A stretch of 64,000 nt of DNA from Talpa occidentalis (Eukaryota; Chordata; Mammalia; Eulipotyphla; Talpidae), in assembly GCF_014898055.3 (NCBI RefSeq), contig NW_023601433.1, forward strand, positions 83,213,106 through 83,277,105, written 5' to 3'. Below the pieces are notes generated by a model. It did not search any database, was not told the origin of the DNA, and saw only the letters and a list, made by a program, of their open reading frames with translations. Shown here in pieces: positions 55,364 through 64,000 of the stretch (position 1 is its first letter; each line of letters begins with the position of its first letter). The translations under genes and the position numbers were made by a program.

Positions 55364-57225
55364 TTCTCTGGGGCCTTGACGAGACACCAGGATGGATTCA
55401 GCTTGTGTCTCGTGCTCCAGCAGGCTGGCTCTGGCTTCCCATGGAGGAAGTAGAGGGACCAGGAAGACATGCACAAAAGGTGACATTTGTTACTGTTCTC
55501 TTGGCCAAAGCAAGTCACAGGGACCAGCACAGAGTCGGGGTGTCTATTCCAGGGTGTGGAATATAAGGTAGTGTGCAAAACAGGGTCATTAAATGCAATC
55601 AGTTCTCCAAATTTATTCTTTCAGTTCCTGGTAAGGGGTAGCCCGGAAGTGAGAACTACGGTTAGCGGGAAGAGGGGACACTCTCACTACTGGCCCCTGG
55701 CTTGGGGGTGCCCAATGCCGGCTCTACCAAGGCAGGAATTCCCTCTTCTCATTCATTCTCTCAGCCATTCACTTGATGAGCATTATTCTGCGGTCTGGGG
55801 ATGGATGGGGGTGGGGTGGGGTGATCAGGCCATTCTTCCTGCCCCCCAGAGGGCTGTTTCTGATGGTGACCAGGCTTGGAAGCCCGTGAGTGCAACGTTG
55901 GTTCTTGGCAGATATAGAGGGAAGGAGTGGGGGAATTTCCATAATAGCCTGGCGGACCCCTCCCCCGGAACAATGAAATTATAAAGGACTGTCCCTCTTG
56001 TCTCCACACCCCGGACTCAGCCAGGGGTCTCTGGACCCTGCAGACCAGGTCTCAGGCATTTCTTCTCAGTCCTTGCCCAGTGTAAAGGCAAGAATGGACA
56101 CGGTGCAGGTTTTCTGATCCCATGCAGACCGGGTCAAGGAGGAGTCAGAGTCCTCAGTGGCTTTTGCAGGTCTTTTATTGGGGCTCACCAGGCATATGGC
56201 AGGCAGGGGTGCTGGGGGGCCGGGAGGCTGCAGTCTTCCCAGCCCCCAGCAAATCCGCACTCTCTCTGGGCTCTCTCTGGCCTCCTCTGCTTCTCTGCTC
56301 TTCTGTTCACTCTGCTGCTTCTTGGCTTCTCTTTCAGCTTCTGCTGGCATCCCCGTGACGCCGCCCTTAAAAGCACAGTCTCAGCCCAGGTGACTCCCAT
56401 CTACCTATGCCCACACCCTACTCCAGGTGCCCGCCATCAGGCATGCATTCAGGATCACAGGATTCCCTCATCTATCCTGATGGCGGGAGGGCAGAAAAGC
56501 CTGATACTTTTACCTTACCCTACACCCAGTATCCCCTTCTCTAAAATATTTAGTGGGAAGAGGCCCAACTGCTCCCTTCCAGGGAAGCAGCCACACGTGT
56601 GGGGACTGAGTCCAGTTCCTCTCCTCCCACCGTCCGCTGCGCCTTCCGTGAGGCCCACCTCTGCTGCTGGGAAGACCAGCATCCTTCTCAAAAGTGTGCT
56701 CCGAGCCCCTCCAAGCCCATGCAGCTGCATGACAGCACCTCCTTCCCTCCCGCCAGATTCCGATGACGCCCAGGGTACAGATGGACAACGAGGGGGCAGT
56801 GAAGAGACACTTCTGGGAAGTGATGGGTCAGGATTTGAACCTGGTGGGAATGTGAAGCCTGGGGACTGCACCGCTCTGCCCATTATCCGCTCTTATTCCC
56901 TCTGCTCAGTGTCCCGTCACAATGCAGGCTTGGACGCGCTCTCGTCTCTAAGGAATGTCATTAGACATACACCACCAGAAAGCCCTGCTCCCTGGGCCCG
57001 GGAGAGAAAATGGAGGGACATGTCACAAAAAATCAATTTGCAAAAAGCCCAGCAAAAATGCCCCCTCAGAGCTGCTTTTTCTTGAGCTCCCTGGAGCTCC
57101 CCTCCCACCCGGAGCCCCGTCTTCCTCCCTGAGCCCAGGAGCATCCGCCCAGGGAAAACAGGGGGTCCAGGGGTGGCCGCAGGCCAGCCAGATCAGTGAA
57201 AAACAGCTCTTTCTTTTTGCCAGTG
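55364..57225. other. Unique noncoding sequence, no gene seen
   Basis: Several 100-230-codon open frames on both strands overlap each other without recognisable domains (for example 56390-57085). A GAGCTCC/GGAGCTC palindrome lies at about 57084-57099. Confidence 0.5.
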
Positions 57226-57229
57226 CCGG

Positions 57230-57660
57230 GCCCACACTCTGGGTGCATAAATCCTTTCTTTTATTTATTTTTTATTATTACAGTTCAGGCTCTAGCATGG
57301 GCCATAAACGGATTTAAGAGGCTGCCAGAGTGTAGAATTTAATATAGTTGGCATCATTAAATAGTGGCACAGCAAATCCACTTGGGGAAGTCCGGACCCC
57401 TCCGTCACCGCCACCCCGTCCCGTGTCCTGCTCTGCCCCCCTCCCCCCGGCGGAGCGAGTCCTCCAGCGAAGGTTTCCTCACTGAGGAGAAGGACAGAGC
57501 CCAGAGGCCGGGGAGGGCGTCTGCGGCCCTGTGGAGAGGACACTGGGCGAATGACCAATTAGGGATACTTGGGAAGATGGGCCAGAGCGTCCTAGATAAG
57601 CGCGGTTTTTATCAGCCTATAAAAATACCACTTTCACTTATCAGCCGGCTGTGTCTCCAG
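57230..57660. promoter_or_regulatory. Candidate enhancer with GATA cluster
   Basis: The first half (57240-57365) is AT-rich with GGGCCATAAACGG, TTTAATATAG and CATTAAATAG (HOX-like). The second half has ACCAATTAGGG, then AGATAAG (57594-57600), TTATCAG (57609-57615), TATAAAAAT (57618-57626) and CTTATCAG (57637-57644). Three consensus GATA sites in 51 bp are unlikely by chance. No repeat is recognised. Confidence 0.5.
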
Positions 57661-58499
57661 GCTCCTGGGAACAGATGGAAGGGGGGCCAGAAGAGGGCCC
57701 GCGCACAAGGCGGGGATGTTTGGAGGCGGGAAGGAGGACACTTGGGACTGGGGGGGGGGGCAGGGAGAAGCAACTCAGGGCTTTGAGGCTCAGAAAAGCC
57801 AAATGTGACCAGAGATTTTCCTTCCAGACCCACCACTGGTCAGCCTTCTAGTCCTGCTTTGTGGGGGCAGCAGGGAACCCCTACTGCCTTAGCGCTTTAT
57901 TGGTCCGTGGATATTGTCTGCGCCTCCCCATCCTTGGGTCTGAGTCCAGTGGTTGTGGCACGTACATAGTTTATCCAGCAGATGTTATTCGTGCTGACAA
58001 TGGAGAGGGGCAGATGACACGGGAAATGAGACACGCAGGACCTCTGTCCTCAGGGATCGTAGTGTGAGAGGGAGACAGAGAACAAATAAGCATATGACAG
58101 ACTGATAGGCGGTGGCCATGAGGAGACTGGGAGCCGCAGGCATGGCTTGTGCAAAGGCCCTGGGGTGGGGACAAGGGTTGGTGCTTGAGCCGAATAGAGG
58201 AGGAGGTGGAAGGCATGTGGGGGCAGAGAGGGGGCAGGTAATGAGGTGAGGGGGACAGCAGGGACAGCCTGCCCAAGGCCTTAATGATGTGGGAAGGAAC
58301 TGGGATATTTATCCTCGCTTCTGAGGAGTGCTTTGGAGGGTTGTGCACAGGGATGGGCATGACCTGATGCCTCCCTTTCACTTAGTGGTGGCAGATTAGG
58401 CAGCCCTGGGAGCTGGACTGGGCAGCAGGGTAGAAGGGTGGTGATGGGGCATGTGTGCTCAGCAGCCTGCAGGATGGTCTGCACTGGGCAGAAGACCCA

Positions 58500-58620
58500 G
58501 CCCATCTGCTCTCAAGTTCTGGTAACTCTGGAAATTTCCTTTCCTACCTCTGTGCCTCTAGGCCTCAGTTTCTCTACATGTAAAATAAGATAATCGGCCC
58601 AGTTATTGGTAAGGGCCCAT
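58500..58620 (+). repeat. MIR SINE fragment
   Basis: 'ctctgtgcctctaggcctca', then 'gtttctctacatgtaaaata' is sense MIR. Confidence 0.75.
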
Positions 58621-59914
58621 GTGGGTTCCATTCTCCAGTATGGGCCTCCATGGGCGGATGCCAGGTAGCGCTGGGTTGAGGGTATATTTGGAGACAGGCT
58701 GCAAATTCTAGGATCCTTTCTTCTCTCGCATGGGTCACAGCCCCGATGAGGCTGTGGAATCCAGGGATTCCCTCCAGAAGAACGTCCCCCTGACTCTTGG
58801 GAATGACGCCTGGTTGTGCCCACCCATCCCTTGGGCCGGGCTGGCTGGGCAGCCTGGTGCTGCACGTGTGAGGTTGCAGGAGGGGAGAGATGGGGGCCAT
58901 GCCACTGGGAATGTGGCAGCTGAGTCTGAGCTACGGAAGGAGGGCTGTGATGTCACCGTGCATAAGAGGGAAACAGACAGACAGAGAGACAGACAGAACT
59001 GCTGCCCTGGGTGTGGCTGTGTGTTTCTAAGCAATTCCCAAGTGCTGAGTCCCGGGCTCCTTGTTGCTTGACCCCTTTGGGACAGAGGTGGAGGTTCAGC
59101 AGGCCAGTGAGTCTTGCCCTCCCTCATCCCAGGTTCCAGAAGGGTTGGCTGCAAGCTGCCATGCCCCCCTGGAGCAGATCTGCCCTGGAGGAACCTCTGA
59201 AGGAAGGAGGCCTGGGTGATGCCCTTGGGGAAGTGCTGATCCCTTGGAACCAACTTCCAAGAAGCAAACATGGTTCGGATTTAGGGTTAACATCTCTATC
59301 CTTCTGGGACAAACAGGGGGGGATGGGAGGCAGGGTGGGGGGAGCAGGAGAAGGAGTGTGCACAGTGGGATGCTCTGGGCCAGAGGGTGGGTGGGTGTGC
59401 ATTTTCCCTGCACCTGACTTTTCCAACCTGGTGGGTGTGGGGGTTTCCCCTGAACACTGGGGGCGGGGAAGGGTAAGTGACAAGGTCCCCTCCACTCCCA
59501 GGCACCTTCTGCCCAGTTCCCAGGAAGTGACTGTGGAATTTGCTTCCAAATATAGACTCTGGTGGCCCAGGAGGCCTGCATGCAGCCCCTCTGGCCTCCC
59601 TGGCAGGATCGACACTGATTTCCAGGGGGCCCAGGTCGTGGAGCGCTGCGTCGTGCTGTCGGTAAAAATAATAATCATAAAATTGCTAATAAAAAGGGAG
59701 GGGAGCTGAACAGCGGGTTATGAGCCCCGATCCACATTTGACCCATGTGAAGTTCGAGGGGCTGCCCTGCAGGCCTATGTCCTCAGTGCGCTCCCAGGGC
59801 ATCCACCGCCACACGCAGACCCCCAAACCCGCACAGGCTCACCCACACAGACCAGGGCCCCCTCCCCAGCTCACATAAGGGGGTGCGCAGTCAGAAATAT
59901 ATATATCGATGAAT

Positions 59915-59940
59915 ACCCTCTCTCTCTCTCTCTCTCTCAC
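59915..59940. repeat. (CT)n microsatellite
   Basis: About 11 CT units, then CACACACCCCCCCC. Confidence 0.93.
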
Positions 59941-60408
59941 ACACCCCCCCCCACCCCAGCAGACATGCAAAGCCCCTCTTCAAATAACACTGTCATCCAG
60001 AGACTCAAGGACACTGTCATTTCAGTCACACTGAAGGAGACTCAAGGCCCCTCTACTTTTGTCACAGGAGAGAGGCAGGGAGGGTGGGCGGGGAGGCAGC
60101 AGGAGACACCCGGCCCGGGCTCACCCCTGGGTGCTGGGCTATCAGCAGGATAATGGCCCAGGGAGACTGGGGCAAGAGGTGTTGGGGAGCAGCTGGTCTC
60201 AAAGAAACCAAACAGGGAGCTGGGGTCTGTCTGCCAGTGTCCCGGGAGGAGGGAGTTCCCTGGGGTTCCTGGGGATGTGGTGGCCGTAGAGAGAGGGGCA
60301 CTGTGCTGGGAGGCCGGAGCGTGAATGCTCAGGAAGCCATGGGGCAGCCAGGTGCAGGGAGCACGCTGGAGAATGGGGACCTCTCCAGCTTCCTTCCGGC
60401 CCTCCTCC

Positions 60409-60440
60409 TGGGTCTGCAGCTCTGGGTCTGCAGCTCTGAG
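60409..60440. repeat. 15-bp tandem duplication
   Basis: GGGTCTGCAGCTCTG is repeated head to tail. Confidence 0.85.
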
Positions 60441-60829
60441 TCCACAGTCTGAAGAAGTTCATGCTTTCTAACTGGAGCTGTGGCAGCTGGCACTCCACAG
60501 GGAGCCAGTGTGGGAGAGCTGGGTCCTGAAGAAAATTGGCAGGGGAAGACATTCTAGAAGCAGAGGTGGAAGATGGTGCCAGGCAAGGGTCCTTCAGGGT
60601 CTGGAAGCCTTCAGAGGTCTGGGACTTTCTCCTGACCAGACTGCAGCCTTGGGGCAGGCAGAGAAGGGCAGTGGGAGAGCAATGTGGGCAGTTGCACCCA
60701 GTGGAGGCCGTTTTTTAGCAACGGAGTCCCTGTTGCCTGTTCATGGCATGGGGGGGGGGGAGCCTTTGGGGTGCCCTTTCAGGCTCTACTTGAAGGAGCA
60801 AAGCCCAGAGAGTGGCTGCTGCATTTTGC

Positions 60830-60910
60830 AGCCAGCAGAGGCCGTGTGTGACTCCAGCAAGTGCTTACCCTCTCTGAGCCTGATTATTTGTTTTGAAAAA
60901 TGGAGCGAGC
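60830..60910 (+). repeat. MIR SINE fragment
   Basis: 'gcttaccctctctgagcctg', then 'tttgttttgaaaaatgga' resembles sense MIR. Confidence 0.6.
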
Positions 60911-61269
60911 CCCATCTCCTCACTCAGTCTATCTCGCGCACCCACTGCCTCCCTCCAGAGGACAGTGTGTACTGGCTTGAGGCCAGGGTGAGTTCGGGCC
61001 AGGTTTGGGATTAGAGCAGGATGGGGAAGGAGGAGCCAGCGAGCCCCTGTCCACCCTGCCGTCCTGCAAAGTGCTCAGAATCTGGGGCTGCTGCCCACAG
61101 GCCCTCTTCTGGGTCCCTCTGCGACCTGCGTGGGAGGGGGAGGGGATGGAGACCAGGAGATCTGAGACTTTACCCTCAGGGCTCAAAGTGCCTCCATTTC
61201 ACAGAGTGAAGCGCGCCTCCCCCCACCGAATGCACCTTTGCCATGGTCTCGCTGCCCTGGCCTTGCCCT

Positions 61270-61400
61270 GTAGGGGCTTCTGAGGTCTGGAGCCCACAGC
61301 CTGGGTTCCAATCCCAACAGAGTCTGGCTGGCCAGCCCCCAGCCCCTTCTGTAAAGTGGGGACTGGCCACCTTCTCATGGGGTTATTCAGAGCACAACGA
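61270..61400 (+). repeat. MIR SINE fragment
   Basis: 'ggagcccacagcctgggttc', then 'ccaatcccaacagagtc', then 'ccccttctgtaaagtgggg' is sense MIR. Confidence 0.75.
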
Positions 61401-62205
61401 AGCAAGGAACCGAGTTCCAGCAGCTCCGCGCTGGCCTCCAACGGCAGCCCCTCTTCATCAAGCCAGCTGATGAGCCTCCATGTCCACGCGGCTCTCCGTG
61501 CCTGTGTAGACATGAGCAGGGCTCCTGTGAAAATGTGAACTCACAGTGCAGGGGAGGAGAGAAGGGGTTTCCGTGGGGGAAGGGCAGCCCGTGTAGGGGT
61601 GCTAGGAAAGCCAGGGCAGAGCCTTGGGGACATTAAATGGGAAGTAGTGGGGGGAGAAACTGCTTTGTCTTTCCTGACCAGTAGGGAGATGGACGGGGGC
61701 CACAGCAGAGGGTGAACATGGGGTGGGGAGTGGCTTCCATCCCTGGGCCCAAGACCTGTTAGGGTGCTCAGGCCTGCACCCCTTGTCCCCCATCCCCACC
61801 CCTGCTCCCTCCCTCCCTGCCAGGACCCCGATGCTGAGTGCCTGGGTGCTGCCCAGCGCTGGCTGCCCTGGAAGTGGGGAGCTGTGACTGTTTCCATTTG
61901 GGCTGTCGTGTCCACTCCCACCCCCAAAAGAAAGAGGCATGGGGGGTTCAAGAAAAAAATGCACCCCAAACTATTCTTTTCATGTTATTTATATTACACC
62001 CACAATCGAACAGGAACATTTTTTTCCCTTACAAGGGAAAGTAGACTCGGTGCTTCCCCTCAAGACCCTTGCACACTCCTGTGGAAACTTCTAGCTTCCG
62101 ACATTTCTTCTTCCCTTTAGAAGTCATCCCAGACAAGCAAAGGGTTGCTTGAAGGATTTGGGGAGCCTCACGGGAAGACCAGGGTGGGCAGCAGACTGAT
62201 CAAGT
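61400..62205. other. Unique noncoding sequence, no feature seen
   Basis: Nothing recognised. Confidence 0.5.
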
Positions 62206-62209
62206 ACCA

Positions 62210-64000
62210 GGTCCCTGGCGGAGCTGTTTGAGTGGCGGCCTTCGCGGGGAGTACCCCAGTTGCTGGCGTGCAGGCTGCGGCGATGGCAGCTCTCGGTGGT
62301 CAGCGTGGGGGGGGGGTGTCTTAAGAGGGGCTTTTACTTATGACCTGAACCTGCTGGGCGCGATTCCACTGAACTTCGCCTTTCAGCTGCTTGAAAAGGA
62401 GAGTTTTTCGGTCCCGTGGACTCCGCCGAGGGGCGCAGGGCAGGCCGGAGACCGTGCTCGTCCTCTGGGCGCCAGGTCGTTCCCTTCGAGGGGACTCCGG
62501 GGTTGCCATGGTGACCACGAACCCACCCCCCCCACCCCCAGGCCCTGCAGGAAACAATCCCCGGCAGCTTTTCCACTCTGTCAGTTGCACCCTAGTGTTT
62601 TCCGGGTGTGATTGTGGCAGGCCAGGGAGGCGTCGGGGGTCCCCGCTTCCGGACCCTTCCTTCAGGGCACCCCGAAGGTCAGACACCGGCAGCAGAGGCC
62701 AGCGCAGACGCTGCGGTGTTCAGGCCCGCGCGGGAGGGGAAGAAAAATTGCAGGTCTCGACCAAGCAATCGTTTCGGTGACGGATCCTTCCAGTTTGGGG
62801 TTTGGCCTCCCTCATCACCCGCACCCCCACCCGCCTCCCTTCAACTCCTCAAGATCATTACCAGAGTTTTCACTCGCACGCAGCTCCAGGCGGCTCTGGA
62901 AAATGCGTGCACAGCTCTGGGCCGGGGCCTGCAGCGCCTCGAGGCAAGGCTCCCTCCCGGGCAGGAGGAAGGGAGCGGGGCACAGGCCCCGAGAGCAAGC
63001 TGGCTTCCCAGAGCCCCGCACGCTGCCTGTTAGGTTCTACTGACCCGGAGGGGCCCGAGTTCAAAAGCCAGGTCGGATCTTGGAAATTTCCAGAACCTCT
63101 GACCTGGCTCCTTTGGGCCACAGGGTGAAAGTCACCGAAGCGCTGTGTGATCTGGACGGTAACACAGGGCGCGTTCTCCGAGGGGGGACCTATTCTGGCC
63201 ATTGTCATCTCCTTTGTTTTCTGTGGGTTCTGTCTCTGGGCAGTGTAGACATCGAGGAACCGTGTCCCTCCCCGCTTAAGGAAAGCGCTTTAGGAAACTT
63301 CAGATGGAATTCTCCCGGGTGGGGACCCTCGCGCCGCGCTGGGCTGGCTGGAAAGAGACCGCGGCAGCCAAAACCCGAGTCCAAGTTTCATCTCTGATTT
63401 TGAATCCGGCCCTTTGAGCGAGCTTAACACGTGTGGATTTAATTTCCCTTTCTTTTTTGCTTTCTTTTCTGCCCCCCCTCCCTCGTGAGAGAACAAGAAA
63501 AATAGTCTACCGTGTCGACAGCGCGACACCGTTCCCTCTGCCAAAGAAAATTTGTCTTTCCAGAGCCCCGGAGAACAGCGCGCTCCCAAGTTTCCACCGC
63601 ACCCTCCATTCGAGGCTGAGGGTCTCTAGACAGCCCCTCCCCGCGCACCCCAGGCCTGCAAGTGTTAGCCGGAGTTGCTCTTACCAGGACAGAGCCCTAG
63701 AATTCGGGCTCCTCCCTCCCCCCATCTTTTGGGACCAGGAGGACACACGAACCTCCGAGACCCCGCAACTGTACCCAGGGGCCTCTTGGCAGGTCCAGGC
63801 CGCAGATACGGGGTGGTGTTCCCGAAGCAACCCAGGGAGAGGAGGCGGCTGTGGGTTCTCTGAGCTCAGGACCCACTGGGCGCTCCCCATACTGGAGGGG
63901 CAAGATCAGCCTCTCCACTGCATCCCAAGCGGGGCTCAGACGCTTCTCTACCTCCTCGGACCTATCTCAGGGGGCTTCAAAAGCAAAGTCCCCACCTCCA
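62210..64000. promoter_or_regulatory. CpG-rich right end of window
   Basis: CpG density is raised from about 62210 and high at 62390-63010 and 63290-63660. Several overlapping frames (127-143 codons) lack known domains. It may be the edge of a promoter CpG island belonging to a gene beyond the window. Confidence 0.5.

Larger units (their letters stand above)
57661..60830. other. Noncoding sequence with ancient-repeat-like stretches
   Basis: The stretch 57970-58380 ('aaaggccctggggtgggga', 'gtgctttggagggttgtgca', 'gggcatgacctgatg') and 60480-60690 resemble a common ancient mammalian dispersed repeat whose name I cannot fix. A GACA-type repeat is at 58974-58997. Overlapping open frames on both strands show no domains. 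Confidence 0.45.

Noticed and set aside
56390..57085. 231-codon plus-strand frame
   Set aside because: Overlaps equally long minus-strand frames and has no domain or signal peptide I recognise.
59011..59709. 232-codon plus-strand frame with 184- and 178-codon frames opposite
   Set aside because: Mutual overlap on both strands and no homology recognised.
1..64000. CRISPR arrays, operons, ribosome-binding sites, bacterial attachment sites
   Set aside because: The sequence is mammalian; none of the regular spacing or gene packing of bacterial DNA is present, and short repeats are microsatellites or target duplications.
1..64000. tRNA genes at the SINE heads
   Set aside because: The A-box and B-box regions are tRNA-like but lack a tRNA 3' half and acceptor stem; they are SINE promoters.

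Overview
The window is eukaryotic, mammalian nuclear DNA. It is full of a tRNA-derived SINE family with A-box and B-box heads, a conserved body and an AATAAA/TCTTT tail, most copies flanked by target-site duplications. It also holds eroded MIR, L1, MaLR-type LTR and Tigger-type relics and many CA/GT microsatellites. The SINE is not primate Alu, rodent B1/B2, ruminant Bov-tA, cetacean CHR, carnivore SINEC, horse ERE or rabbit CSINE as I know those consensuses. A laurasiatherian such as a bat or pangolin is my guess, but the lineage is not proven by anything I can see.

I find no protein-coding gene, RNA gene or exon that I can support. The open reading frames are short, lack recognisable domains, and lie over microsatellites, SINEs or GC-rich DNA where stop codons are rare. 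The window reads as intergenic or intronic sequence. Its clustered CpG islands and AT-rich, repeat-free blocks look like the regulatory surroundings of a developmental gene lying outside the window.

Layout. 1-6.3 kb: unique noncoding DNA with an L1-like relic, a TG microsatellite and one SINE. 6.37-7.46 kb: CpG-rich block. 7.5-13 kb: MIR relics and a Tigger/MER2-like transposon relic. 13-28 kb: dense SINE insertions, an antisense L1 ORF2 fragment at 15.7-17.1 kb split by a solo LTR, L1 3'-type relics, and an AT-rich repeat-free block at 23.2-24.0 kb. 27.6-40.9 kb: no SINE at all, but CpG islands near 30, 31, 33.3, 35.4, 37 and 38.5 kb alternating with AT-rich homeodomain-site-rich blocks. 40.9-52.6 kb: SINEs again, including the two youngest-looking copies and two places where two SINEs landed at the same target. 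52.6-64 kb: no SINE; an MaLR-type LTR, a divergent inverted pair carrying octamer and CCAAT motifs (54.5-55.4 kb), a GATA-motif cluster at 57.6 kb, and a CpG-rich right end.

The most unusual structures are the inverted pair at 54.48-55.36 kb, the two doubly hit SINE sites (40.93-41.60 and 52.03-52.62 kb), a SINE subfamily with its own 3' tail signature, and the SINE-free CpG-island cluster. Identities and boundaries are read by eye, so relic edges are approximate; target-duplication positions were counted base by base.
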